NCBI GenBank assembly: GCA_964058805.1
Contig: CAXKVV010000730.1
Location: 1 to 31,217, forward strand
Length of the DNA: 31,217 nt
Source: Schoenoplectus triqueter
Lineage: Eukaryota > Streptophyta > Magnoliopsida > Poales > Cyperaceae
Reading direction: 5' to 3'
In this document: piece after piece, positions 1-11,432 of the stretch
Layout: each line of letters begins with the position of its first letter
Numbering within the stretch: the stretch's first letter is position 1
Position numbers and translations under genes: made by a program
The notes under the pieces: model-generated
The model's input: the letters and a program-made list of their open reading frames with translations, nothing else
Databases searched by the model: none
Told to the model about the DNA's origin: nothing

Positions 1-3000
1 CATCTAAGTAAATATTTAGTTAGAAAATAAAAATCATAGAATGGACACCGAATAAAAAAAGGGTCTGATCTCCAATTCCTTAGTATGGCTGACCAGTACA
101 ACTTTATTCATTGGACATATGAATTGAAGATATTTAAAAAAAATACTTACAATCAACAGTTGTATGCTAGTAAAATTCTGTAACAGAAATTAAATTAAGA
201 CTAACTCTTTTATTATTTTATGTAACAAATATAAAAAAATGTGTAGCAAAGATGACATAGGAGAATAAATAAATAATTTGAAGAGCATTTTGATATAGTC
301 AAAATTTAGTGCAGATTAGATTAATATTATGCCAGTAAAATAATTATATTTTGAAATCGCTCGCGTAGAGATCAATTATATGCATATATGAATAATATTT
401 AGAATATTTCTTTAGAAATTTTTAGTGATCAGTACTAAAATAGTTGGAAGTGAAGAGAGGAAAAAAGAGAGTGAAAGGGTCTGTGTATGGATCCCACAAA
501 GACATTTTGTTAATTAATTTCAAGAAGTATTTTGTTTGATATTTTTAAAAAGTGAAGCATTTTATAAATCTGTCCTTTAAAATTTGCACACTCAGGCCTA
601 TAAAGCGACAACCGACAAGTACCCTCCATTTCTGTATTCGGCGGGGTTTTCCGGAAGTGATCTCCGTTTTTTCACATTAAACGCATGATAGCCTAGTTCA
701 ACATTTAATACAACACGATCCTTAAACCTTTTGATCCCATGCGGCCATTTATACCCACACACCTTCCAGTGTGACCACAACTCACGAGTCACGAGTAGCA
801 AGCCACAACCCAATCAAAAAATAAGGATTTTTCTTAAATATTCATGTTTAATATATGTAGGAGTTAACTTGTAAGGATATAAATGTGTCTAATTTGCTAC
901 ACTTGATTTTGTGAGTTTTTTGTATTAAGATATTTTTAATTTCTGTATAACTCAGGAATTGGAATAATATTTTAAAATTTAACTGTCGTTGGATTTTTTT
1001 TTGTTCGTAATAAACTATCATCAATGCAATAAATAAAACTATTTACTGTTAAGTACATCACATGTAATGAAAACCTAAATTTATTTTTAAAAAGTTATTA
1101 TTATAAAATATTCACAAGGAGATGGGAAATGGAGTTGTGACTTGAAAATGATTTCACAATTTCTGTAATGAAATGTGGAAACATTTGTCTTTTATCTTAT
1201 TGTTGAATATATAAAGATGAAGCAAACTCAAGTTTATAGTGTTAAATATTATCTACTTTATATAATTGTTAAAAACATATCAGTCAATATATTTTTAATT
1301 TGCACATCCTTATTCCTTAACATACTTTGTTTCTGGATTTATCGATTTTTATTTTTAGAATTGATTATAAATTTAGGGTCTTTTTGGAAGACTCAAAGCG
1401 GACGCACAGAAATGAGCAGTTGATAAGTCAACAGAGGATCTCTCTACTACAACACAAGTTGCACAACGCGTTCGTTCACGAGCTGAATAAGAACAAATCC
1501 TCCCTGTTACGCATGTGGTCTCTCTCTCTATCCAAAAAATTGAGTAGACACGGTGTTCTTGCAGGTGGCACAATCACTAATCTCTCATCAATTCTTCAAT
1601 CTAGTGTCTTTGTTAAATTATTCCTATTCGGCTATTCCTATATTGGAAAAACACGTAGCATAATTTTTATAATCACACAAAGGGGCAATATGCCCTCTTT
1701 AATTTGTTTACTGTTAAAACAATCTATTTGATCTTTAAAATTAATTCTCTTGGATATAAAATGTTTTCTCAAAGGAATGAAATTGACATGATTCTCATTC
1801 ATATACAAATCCTTATTTCTTTTCACATTATTTTCTTTTAGATACATATAAAAATTGTAGGATTCTATTTGTTTCCTAAAATATTTCTTGAAATAATTCA
1901 ACATTAAATTATGTTGCTAATGATTTAGTAATTCTTAGGATAACTTTTTAATAAACCATGATAACAAAAAAGAGACTCCAAGGCGTTGGCTTTTTCACGC
2001 AAAAAACATCAATTTTTGTCACTATAAGAAACTACAGTTATATGTAGAATTATGAACATATGTTTCATATCTTATCATATATAACACTGTACAATTCGAT
2101 AATTAGAAAACTATAAAAAAACATTTTACCTATTGTACCCGCTGCGTTTTCTCTAATGTTCTTCTTATTTTAATCTTTTTTTTGGGGATATATATATTTT
2201 TAAAAAATGAAGGCGGGTAAAATAGTTTGCAGAAGTCACAAAAAACATGCGGGTTAAAGCAGACTTTATATTCCCCAAAAGTTTAACTTTGTAATATTTG
2301 AACTTAATACGCTAACTAGTGTGGAATCATTTAATTAACAACTTTACGACACATATGTACTAGATTAATTAGTTTGCTTTAGAAAATACCGCCAAAATTG
2401 CCAAAATCAATAGTAGTACATATATAAGTTTTTAAAATGGAAAATGATATGATGCTCCATATTTTGCCTCAGAATTATAGATGAGTTGGATTTTGATAAA
2501 GAAGTGTATTATATTTTATATAATTATTATATTAAAAAAATTTGGGATGGTAAAGATTTATTGCGGGCTGTTCGGTCAGGGGATATTGTTGCTGATAAAA
2601 AATACATAATTAATTTACTAATAAAAATTTACACGCAAACAGTTCGGTCAGCGAATATTGTTGTTGATAAAAATTTACATACAGATCGATAAGAAAATAT
2701 TGTTACTGATAAAAATTTACACAATCAATTATTTATCAAAACTTCGGCCAACATATTTATCTTCTGCCAACAATTAATATATTTAAGGGCAAAAATGAGA
2801 GCATATTATATTTAATTCTTTTAAAATACGGATGAGATGACACTTAATCAGCAGTTAACAAAACACTGAGCAGAACATAACAGTTCTAATCATCACTTAA
2901 CTCACATTTGTCAGCTCATGCCAGTTCTCTATGACTCACAGTCACTGATGAAAGACGGAGTCCAGTCTATCCAAAACCCATCATGTGATCAGATAACATA

Positions 3001-3092
3001 AATGATGGCATTGGTTGGTGGGGGGAAAGCAAAGCTCTTTCATTCTTTCAGACAAATTTTAAAGCATCACATGTTTTCTTCTCTCTAGGAAA
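1..3092. other. AT-rich intergenic region upstream of the PLA2 gene
   Basis: No convincing gene is seen. The open frames here are short, AT-biased and lack recognisable domains. The stretch around 1380-1580 is less AT-rich and looks vaguely coding in more than one frame, but every frame is short and none matches a family I know. A CT-rich run ending in TAG just before the PLA2 start (about 3072-3088) could be a leader-intron acceptor, but no donor can be paired with confidence. Confidence 0.5.
2570..2722. repeat. short degenerate direct repeats
   Basis: The motif GTTCGGTCAG followed by an ATATTGTTG-TGATAAAAA stretch occurs at about 2570 and again at 2642. A third, shortened copy without the first part starts near 2682. 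The repeats are imperfect, so this looks like an old local duplication. No coding role is evident. Confidence 0.6.
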
Positions 3093-4278
3093 ATGGGTCA
3101 GAGAAGAAGCAAACTCCAACGCTTGGATTGTACTTCTATTCTCTCATTTTCATTGCTTGGTTTTCTCCTATTATTTTCATCTCCAGCTCAAGCACTAAAC
3201 ATCGGTATTCAGTCAGCGAACCCAGGCGGAGATGCAGTGGTTTGTATTGATCCTTTATATAACTCTAAATTTCATTTTTCTAAAAAGCTGCTTTTCATTT
3301 ACATGGATATATATTCCTAATTCTATTTTTAATTTCTTCCTTTCTTTGGGCATTTCAGAGCAAGCAAGAGTGTAGCCGCACTTGCGAGTCTGACCACTGC
3401 TCAGGTTCACTATCTATCTCTGTTTCTTAATCAGTATCTAGATTTTAAGTATACAACTAACTCTGCATCAAGATAACATTTTGCTTCCAATAAACCTGCA
3501 TTTATATCCACACAAGGCATGATTTCTCAAAACATTGTATTATGTTCAAAGAAGTATCTAATTTATAGCTTAATGATCCCTAGTTACTTTGGCAAGCAAA
3601 TTTCTTTCCCTTAATCAATAATTTACCAAACACCGCGCTATGCCTTTTGTCATTTTAAAATTTGTTTCATATATGAACAAAGCTATAAATTTCGGTAAAT
3701 TTACTTAGATACTACATATTAATCCTCCTTTTTTTATCAATTCTTTCTCCGTCATCAGTGGCACCATTCCTAAGGTATGGTAAATATTGTGGGATCTTGT
3801 ACAGCGGGTGCCCGGGTGAGAAACCGTGTGATGCTCTTGATGCTTGTTGTATGCACCACGATAACTGCGTCCAGGCTAAGAACAGTAAGTACATGAAAAT
3901 TCCCATGTTCATCCTCATAGTGCATCCCTTTTAGTCAGTACCCTTTGCTAAAGGATGCAGCTGCTTTTGGTACCACCACCATACCAGAGCATTAAATGGT
4001 ATATGTTGGGACCAAAGGATGCAGCTGCTTAATTACATTTTTCTCTTTTTATGAATATATTATGAATAATAATTTAATATTATTTTTAATTTTGTATGTA
4101 CTGTGTAGACTACTTGAGTACAGAATGTAACGAGAACCTGTTAAACTGCATAGCCAACTTGGATGAAAATTCACCAACTTTCGAGGGAAACAAATGCTTG
4201 GTGACCGATGTTATTGAAGTCATTTCAGTTGTGATTGAGGCTGCAGTACTGGCTGGAAGGTTTCTTCACAAACCCTAA
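3093..4278 (+). CDS. secretory low-molecular-weight phospholipase A2 (PLA2-alpha-like)
   Basis: Predicted secreted PLA2 that hydrolyses the sn-2 ester of phospholipids, releasing a lysophospholipid and a free fatty acid. Coding exons are 3093-3239, 3359-3404, 3759-3884 and 4109-4278, giving 162 aa with consistent phases and GT-AG introns. Residues 1-34 form a hydrophobic signal peptide ending PAQA, and the mature protein begins LNIGIQ. The calcium-loop region YGKYCGILYSGCPGE (about 71-85) is followed by DACCMHHDNC (92-101), with the catalytic His-Asp pair at H98-D99. The mature part has 12 cysteines, as in plant sPLA2. The C-terminus ends HKP, with no KDEL-type retention signal. The closest family member I recall is Arabidopsis PLA2-alpha, which is somewhat shorter. 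The start is the first ATG that gives a signal peptide. Family identity is certain; the isoform assignment is less so. Confidence 0.95.
3950..4030. repeat. 17-bp perfect direct repeat in PLA2 intron 3
   Basis: AAAGGATGCAGCTGCTT occurs at 3950-3966 and 4014-4030, separated by 47 bp, within the third coding intron. The spacer begins and ends with GGTACC/GGGACC-like sequence. It could be a small tandem duplication or the trace of an insertion and repair event. Confidence 0.8.
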
Positions 4279-4691
4279 TTGACATTGTCAACTAATCCCT
4301 GATTATTTTTCCTTTACGTTTCATCTTTTGAAAGTACCACAACTTGTTACATATAATTGTTATAAGATGAGTTGTTTTATTTTACCTCTTTGCTTTTGTG
4401 CTAAGAACTATGTGAGAGTGAGAGTAATGTTTTTGGAAGTGTGATTTTGGCTGTGTATTACATTCTGGTTTGATCCTCTGAAATTGTAGGTCTAAATTCT
4501 AAACCTGTGAATTTTTCTGAACTACACAGATTATAGTGCTTTACTTTTCTGAACAGGCACAACGGTATGTTACATAAATTGCAAATCAACTTTTATGACT
4601 TTGTCCTATTTCCTAGTCATCTCTATCCCTTAATTAAGCTTAAAATTGCTTTTAACTTTTTAATTGGTACTGTGTTATATATGATCATGAG
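4279..4691. other. 3' flank / probable 3' UTR of the PLA2 gene
   Basis: T-rich sequence after the PLA2 stop codon with no gene. It probably holds the 3' UTR and polyadenylation region, but I cannot place the cleavage site. Confidence 0.5.
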
Positions 4692-5156
4692 CAGGGGCGG
4701 ATGTAGGATTTTGATCAGGGGAGTCGGTAATCAGATTATAATAGTTTATCAGATTCAAACACATTAACTAATCATGTACTAAATAAAAAAAACAATAATT
4801 CAACATATATTTTTGAAATATTAAAAAACTATCAAAATAATATCTTTTTATATATTAAAAATAACAAAAATAGAACTCAAAATAATAGATAAAAAAATAG
4901 AACTCAAAACAATAAATAATTATGTCGATGAAGAAAACTTTCTTCTATGGGACTATAAATTTTAGAATATTTGCATAATTATTTCATTATTTATGGTATT
5001 AATTTTTTTTTCTCAATGAAAAGTAATTAGACAATCCAAGAAGGTCAAAAATTAGATAGAGAGTCAGATTAACAAAATATTAATCTAAAAATATTATTTT
5101 TCCAGAGAAGATGCCTAACTCTTACTGTGTCCTCCCCTGACCATGAGTCGCCACTG
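4692..5156. mobile_element. small non-autonomous hAT-like element
   Basis: The left end reads CAGGGGCGGATG, followed shortly by TCAGGGGAG at about 4714. The right end, read in reverse complement, starts CAGTGGCGACTC and also contains TCAGGGGAGGAC. The two ends therefore form an imperfect inverted repeat of roughly 35 bp of the CAGNGGCG type seen in plant hAT-related MITEs. The interior is AT-rich and non-coding. I could not find a clear 8-bp target duplication, so the exact boundaries and superfamily are tentative. Confidence 0.5.
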
Positions 5157-6769
5157 TTTGTCTTTTACTCAAAAAAAATATTGGATGAATATCTTGCTTG
5201 TCAACTCTTTTGTTTTCTACCTTAAATATCTCATTGCCTCTTTGTGCTGGTATAAAAACCGCACACTTGGACACTTTGCGTAATAAACAGAAGGAAAAAT
5301 ATACTTTGTCCCTAATCCAATATCTCCCATATGCCCCCAACTACCATTGACAAATGGGCTGCTTTCAAAAGCATCATCCATGGGGCACACATGTCAGTGA
5401 AAGTGAGTGAAGTGAGGGGACGACAAAAGGCACTATATCAACGTCTTAAATAGAAACCACCAGATGACCCAAATTTTAAGTTCATTAACCCCCATTTACT
5501 ATGCCTAGCTCCTGAGCTCCCACTATACTGCATACTCAAGATCATTGTTCATCCTTAATTTATTATAGAACTTTTAAAGTGGAAAAAAGAAATGTTCTTT
5601 GGTAGATCCGGAAAACACCCTTTACATTTTACAATATAAGCAATATCCGTTGTTTCTTCTCGTTTCCTCAATTTTAGACCTGACAATGTTGACAACGGAA
5701 CGACCTGAGCAAATTTTTTGAAGTGACAGCTCAGATTTAGACTTCATGCATACCAGTACAGAGAAATGGGGACCATAGAGATTCCTGTAATCCTATTATT
5801 GTCAGGCTCTGCACTGCCTATAAGGCAAGTGAAAGATCACAAGAACTAATTGAGACTAGAAACGTTACAAGTACATGGTGTGAACATGCCTTGCCTGAAG
5901 AAGTCCGGATGCATGTCTAATTTGTTTGTTTGTTTGGGTTCCCCTCTAATTTCTAAGAATTCCATGCATACTAGGCCTGGAGAAGGCCCATAAATTAAGG
6001 TTGTGCATGATAAACATACGGAGGCCTAAAAGAAGGTGTTTGGAATTTCATTTTTTGTTGATTTCTAGAGGCCGATTCCTGGCCCAAAGTCTATGAACCC
6101 TGCTAAAAGCCGCCGAAATGGAATCCCTATGAAATGCACATTGGTGGCTTAACCAGGGCCATGTTCCTTTCTTCCTCTTCGGCTCTTTGCATAGACTATT
6201 CTCCCGTGGGCCCCACTAATTACACCTCTATCAAGTCCAGCCACACAGCATCGTGTTTGTGAGAACCATTAGTCTAGACAAGGTCTATGAACACCGCGTT
6301 ATTATAAGTTCTGACCCATAAAGGAGAGACTGTTAATTAAATGAAACCCGAGTCTATGCAGCAAATTCCTCCCCCAAAGGTTGCTTATGCTCTCCAAACG
6401 CTAATATAACCCTGAAATCCTCTTAATTTTTGTAATGTACCCACAAAATATATACTCCAGAATTTAGGGCTCTAGATTATTTTAGTCAATAACTCAATAT
6501 GGAGTATTGTATCTAACTAGAGAGAAAAAAAATTATTAGTTTTCTAGCATATAAAATTGCTTCGTAAAAATATAATTTTATTACGATTCTAAATAACCAT
6601 GAAGTCCATAACTGGTTCAATTCTACTTGGCTTTTTGATATTGGAATCATTGAAATATTTCATTACTTTGGGGACCTAAATGCAATAACTCCAGCCCCTT
6701 CAAAATTTAAATACAATATTGTATTCCGATTTCAAAGCATTGCACAACATCGCCAAAATAAAGAGGGGA
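5157..6769. other. intergenic region upstream of the DUF1295 gene
   Basis: No gene is recognised. A short (TTTG)n run lies at about 5921-5936. The final part should hold the promoter and 5' UTR of the downstream gene, but no clear TATA box could be assigned. An in-frame ATG at 6719 exists, but the family alignment favours the start at 6770. Confidence 0.5.
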
Positions 6770-8999
6770 ATGGGAACTGTGCTCGATTCTCATTTCTTGG
6801 CACTTACTGCCATTGTTACGGTAACTCTCTTGGTTTCCCTCTATCCCTTTCTTCAGATGCCGTACAAATTTCTAATTGTCGCATTCCTTCTGACTGATGT
6901 AGGTAGGATACCAGCTGCTATTTTTCATTATCACAGCGCTTCTCAGATTCGATAAAGTCACTGATTTCGCTGGTAATTGTGTCTTTCTTCCTAAGTTCTT
7001 TAAGAAACTGTATGTTGTGATATTTGAAGATATGTACTGTTGAGGTTCCCATATTTATCTCTATTGTTGCAGGGAGCACAAATTTTGTCATAATTGCTAT
7101 CCTCACTCTAGTTGTAAAGGGCACATGGCATTTCCGTCAAGTAAATTTCCAAATTTTATCTCAAAATGATTGATTAACCAAATCACCTTACAGTAAGTTC
7201 TATTAATTAAACAAAAACATTATTTGCAGATCATAGTGACAATACTTGTGGTACTTTGGGGCCTCCGGTTGGGTCTCTTTTTATTGATGCGGTAAGTTTG
7301 TTTAATTGTTAGTTTCATGCTATAAACAATCTTCAACTATGCATAGTCATATGTTCCCCATATCTAACTCTTTTCGTGCATTCTAGGATTCTGCAATGGG
7401 GGGAAGATCGCCGGTTTGATGAAATGCGTGACAGCCTGGCCAAACTGGCTTTCTTCTGGATTTTTCAGGTACACCTGTCAGTTCAAATTTGTATTACTAA
7501 TGAAAAGAAATAAGATGACTTTAGATTTATATCCCAAAAGGAAATTGAAGGAAAAACTAAGTGCCAACACCCACATGAAAATAGAAGTCAATTGAATGGC
7601 AGAATATTGTAATAAATTAACAACAATTTCAGGTATTTTTCATGTCTTTCACTGCATCAAATTGTATATACCCATGGGAATAATTAATGGCGATGATCTT
7701 TAGGCCGTCTGGGTGTGGACAGTGAGCTTGCCTCTGACAATACTGAATGCCAGTGATGATGACCCACCTGTCAGACCTCAAGACATAATTGGCTGGATTA
7801 TGTGGTTAATTGGTACGCTGACAGAAGCAACCTCTGATCAGCAAAAGCTTGTGTTCAAAAATAACCCAGCTAACAGGGGTAAATGGTGCAATGTGGGTCT
7901 TTGGAAATACTCTCGCCATCCTAATTACTTTGGAGAGGTTTGTTTATTTTTACCTGTAATTTTGAATTAACATTGATTACCTGATGTGTAATCTTTGCTA
8001 AACCAAGTTGTTCCTCAATTTTAAGGTAACATTGATTAGTTCCTACAAGCATGGCTCTGAGTGGCGCCCTTTTCTTTTTTCTTGAGCATGAGATGATTAT
8101 AGCCAAATCAGAAAACCAGGGAAAACCAATTTAGAGCATGCATCTCAGTATCTCATACACAAATAATATTGCCTTTGTGAAAGGACATTACGCTTGGCAT
8201 GGTTCACCAGAGCTATAACACCTGTCTGTTTGATTTAGTTTAATTCTGACTTGATGAAGTAAGATTTATCTTCTTCAACGTATCAGTCTTAAGGTTAGGT
8301 ATCATCTTTCAGTGCCTCTGCAGAAGTAAAATATTAGTCATAAAGTTGTGAGCACCAGAAATTTTGTGCTACAAGTAAATATGAACTTGATAACAACTAA
8401 AGATTATTACCTTATTATACATAATTGGCTTACTCTTATTGCTTAATTTGTGTTATAGATTTTTCTCTGGTGGGGAATATTTGTGGCATCTACTCCAGTT
8501 TTACATGGAGGTGAATGGGCAGTTATCGTGGGTCCCATTTTTCTCACCTTGTTACTTCTCTTTGTCAGTGGCATACCACTTCTTGAGGTTTGACGAATAT
8601 TATATATTACCTGTTTGAGTACACTTATTTTTCTTGGTTATAATTTATGTCAATGTTAATCAAATTATTCATAACTCAAAACCAGGAATCAGCAGATAAA
8701 AAATACAGTGGTGTAGAAGAGTATTGCATTTACAAGACAATGACAAGGTAACAGCTTTTTTTTTTACTCTTACAAGCTGGTGCTGGTACATAACAGTACT
8801 AAGTAGCAAACATTTTATATAATTAAATTAATAATTGTTGAAAAATGACGATAAAGGCTTTGAACTCCTCATTTGCAGCCCACTTATACCGCTGCCACCA
8901 GTTATTTATGGAAGTATCCCTGGTTGGATCAAATCAGTTTTCTTGTTTGAGTTCCCACTCTACAACAAAGGTATCTCCCATGAGGGAATTTTAAGCTGA
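6770..8999 (+). CDS. DUF1295 / steroid 5-alpha-reductase-like membrane protein
   Basis: Multi-pass membrane protein of the DUF1295 family, related to steroid 5-alpha-reductase and isoprenylcysteine methyltransferase folds; the substrate in plants is not known to me. Coding exons: 6770-6820, 6903-6972, 7073-7140, 7230-7291, 7387-7468, 7704-7937, 8459-8587, 8686-8747 and 8879-8999, giving 292 aa with every junction in phase. The start is [12 protein letters not shown], which matches plant homologues better than an in-frame ATG 51 nt upstream. Features include several hydrophobic helices, WGLRLG and [10 protein letters not shown] (exons 4-5), and the signature SRHPNYFGE at residues 181-189. The first intron is only 82 bp. 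The last exon runs through an AAAG|GTATCT site that resembles a donor, so the final ten residues (GISHEGILS region) may differ in a spliced form. Family is secure; the extreme C-terminus is less so. Confidence 0.92.
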
Positions 9000-10444
9000 T
9001 ACTGTTCTCCATTTAAGACGATATGTACATAGATTTGCTTAAAATATTGTTACAGAGGATGTTGTTTGGTGCTGAACTTTTTCTTCCCTGCGTATGTTCA
9101 TTTATAAGGAATCCATAGCTCTGTTTTCCTTTTTTCCCCTTTCATGTAGTTTACTTTTACACTTGCCCGACATAAAAATGGATGCTAGCTTCGCTCTATA
9201 AACATTTGGTGATAGAGAATCAAAGTTAATGCTGATGATATCTCATGTTTTGAATGAAATACTGATGATATCTTTTTTCCTGTCCCAAGCCAACAAAAAT
9301 GAGGATTATGTTGGGCATAGCGAGCCAACGTAAAAATTAGCTCAAGAAGAAGAATAATGATGATGATGATGATATCTTGATTCAAACAAAATGTATATGA
9401 GACTGATTTTGTAATGGTCAGCAATTTGATTTAGGGTTTAGGGTGTAAAAGCTCCTCATTACATATCTCAAATAAAAATATTTTCATTTGGAAGTTGCCG
9501 ATGGATAGAACTTTTCTTCCTCAATCACATGGTCCTAGCTAAGTACAAAAATGAGAGCATTTTTTCAAGTGATCTCAAGAAGGTACTATTGACACCTTAT
9601 CAACCTGTACAATATATTCCAACGTGGCGCCTGGTGGGATTTGCAATGGCCCGAAATCTGCATCACGTTCCTTTTTGTGTAGGTCATAAGTCCATTAATC
9701 CATTACCATTGCATGCGGCCTATTTTCATATGCAAAAGTGTCCACAAATGTTTCATTGCTGTCAGTACGTGCCCCCAATTATTTTGCCTTTTAGGTCTAG
9801 AACAACCAAGTCACCACGTCTATACAGGGATTGTGTAGTAATGAAGATTATTCTTTGATAATTATTAAACAAGTGAAAATTTGGTAGGATATAAACCTAA
9901 TAATCCCGTTAATTTCCCAGAAACAGGTAGCAGCATTTCATTTTCTTATTACCTGATGCCATTTGATAACACCACCTCCACCTCTTTCTCCATCCCCAAG
10001 CACAAACAAAAATAAATCCACAATAAACATATTATTCGCAAAAAGAATGTCAGGGAGATCTGATTAATTCAGTTGATCCCACCTCGTGTTAGCTTGTTGC
10101 TATGAGAACTCAAACCGAGTCTTAATCTGCTCTGAGACAACTCCGAATGCTAGAAATCCGACTCATGCCAACCCTGTACCAATGCTGAACCTCCTTGTCA
10201 GGCTCAATGCCAGCCAGTCAGTGGAGTCGGCTGTAATAACGATTTGAAAAAAAATATTTGCTTATGATCGGATTGATAGTTCTTTTTATATTTGCAATTC
10301 CATGAAATAAGTCAGTACACTTCAATTTTTAATGGATTTTATTCAGTCATTCTTGTAAGTAATAATTCCTGAAAGCTACATGCTGGTACATCATGATTCC
10401 GCCACTGGACGATCAAGCATGGTCGTGCTATGACGGGACTGGCA
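9000..10444. other. 3' flank of the DUF1295 gene and intergenic DNA
   Basis: Contains the likely 3' UTR, an (ATG)n run at about 9356-9374 and a two-unit telomere-like motif at 9430-9443. An open frame at 9529-9858 has no recognisable domain, signal or homologue, and I do not call it a gene. The rest shows nothing I can name. Confidence 0.5.
9430..9443. repeat. two-unit telomere-like motif (TTTAGGG)2
   Basis: TTTAGGGTTTAGGG is two perfect plant telomere repeats. This is too short to be an interstitial telomere. Such telo-boxes occur by chance and in some plant promoters, and no gene start lies nearby. Confidence 0.6.
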
Positions 10445-10850
10445 TAGTGCGGCTAATATGATGTGGCCACTAAAGGAGCAGGTGTGGTTGTGCTTTGTAC
10501 AAGGGACAAATGTAGTGCGGCCGAGCCAATTCGGCCACTGAAGGAGCAGGCGCAGTCATGCTACCTTGAAGCGTAGTACGGCGGAAGCATTTCGGCCAGT
10601 GAATGAGCAGTTGCGGTCATTCTACATGAGACTGGTGTAGCGCGGCCGATGCGATTCGGTCACCAAACAAACGGGTGCGATCATGTTATATGAGAATAAT
10701 TTAGTGCGGCCGATGCCTAAAAGAGTGGATACGATCGTGCTACATGAGACCAGTGTAGTACGGCCGATACGATTCGACAATCAGAATAAGTGATAACAGA
10801 TGTGATAGCACTACATGGGACAGATGTGGTGTAGCAGCCAGCCAATACAC
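10445..10850. repeat. decayed minisatellite, ~54-76 bp unit, about 6-7 copies
   Basis: The anchor TAGTGCGGC (with variants TAGTACGGC, TAGCGCGGC) recurs at 10445, 10513, 10574, 10638, 10702 and 10756, with a degraded copy near 10832. Spacings are 68, 61, 64, 64, 54 and 76. Units also share a CGGCCACTGAAGGAGCAG-like block and a GTGCTACATGAGACNNGTG-like block. GC content is clearly higher than in the flanks. No open reading frame runs through the array. Confidence 0.8.
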
Positions 10851-10979
10851 TTACACTGTGCTCCATAAGAAATGAAAAGAGAAAGGGAGAAAGGGAATGC
10901 AAATTAAATAGATGATGAGGAGAGAATAAAATCTTACACTAATTTAAGAGGTAAAATTTTGGATTAATCTTCTCATAGA

Positions 10980-11302
10980 TCGTTGAATTTGAGGTTTATT
11001 CATATTTGATCATTGAATTTTCATTTATTCATTTTTAACCATTAAATTTTGATATTTATTCAAATTCAGTCAATTTCATTAGTTTTTTCATTCAAAAATA
11101 ATTGAAATAAAATTATATTTGTTGTAAAATATAATTAAAATGAAAAACAGATAATAAAATGAAATTGTATTTGATTTATCATTAATTTTTTTAATTATTT
11201 TTGAATGAAAAAACTAATGAAAGTGATCAAATTTAAATAAATATTAAACTTTAGTGAGATGAAAGTCTAGAGATCAAATATAAATAAATATTAAAGTTAG
11301 TG
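10980..11302. mobile_element. foldback MITE with ~125-bp inverted arms
   Basis: The left and right halves are inverted copies. A perfect 27-bp core lies at 11077-11103 and, reverse-complemented, at 11193-11219, and imperfect similarity extends outward through a TTTATTCATATTTGATC-like block to both ends. The interior is non-coding and AT-rich. Ends are approximate because no clean target duplication was found. The arms resemble common eudicot MULE-type MITEs, but that class assignment is inference. Confidence 0.65.
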
Positions 11303-11308
11303 ACAATT

Positions 11309-11417
11309 CGTAATAATATGTTGGCCATCCATAAATAGTACTCACGCCCCTGAAAAAGGTTAAGAGCGCAAATAGTACTCACGTCTCTGAATTTTGGCCA
11401 TCCGTAATAATATGTTG
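11309..11417. repeat. 94-bp-offset direct repeat (CGTAATAATATGTTG)
   Basis: CGTAATAATATGTTG occurs at 11309-11323 and 11403-11417. Between the copies, AATAGTACTCACG and TTGGCCATCC also occur twice in rearranged order. This is a small scrambled local duplication just outside the next element. Confidence 0.65.
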
Positions 11418-11432
11418 TGCGCTTAGTGCCTT

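Noticed and set aside
1327..1731. 134-codon open frame upstream of the PLA2 gene
   Set aside because: No recognisable domain, no splice partners, and competing frames on both strands of the same stretch are equally open. Likely chance or an old unidentifiable fragment.
6719..6769. Upstream in-frame ATG of the DUF1295 gene
   Set aside because: The extra residues (MYSDFKALHN...) have no counterpart in plant homologues as I recall them, which begin [16 protein letters not shown]. The downstream ATG at 6770 is preferred.
9529..9858. 109-codon open frame downstream of the DUF1295 gene
   Set aside because: Composition is unremarkable and I see no domain, signal peptide or homologue. It has no promoter or terminator signals that I can support.
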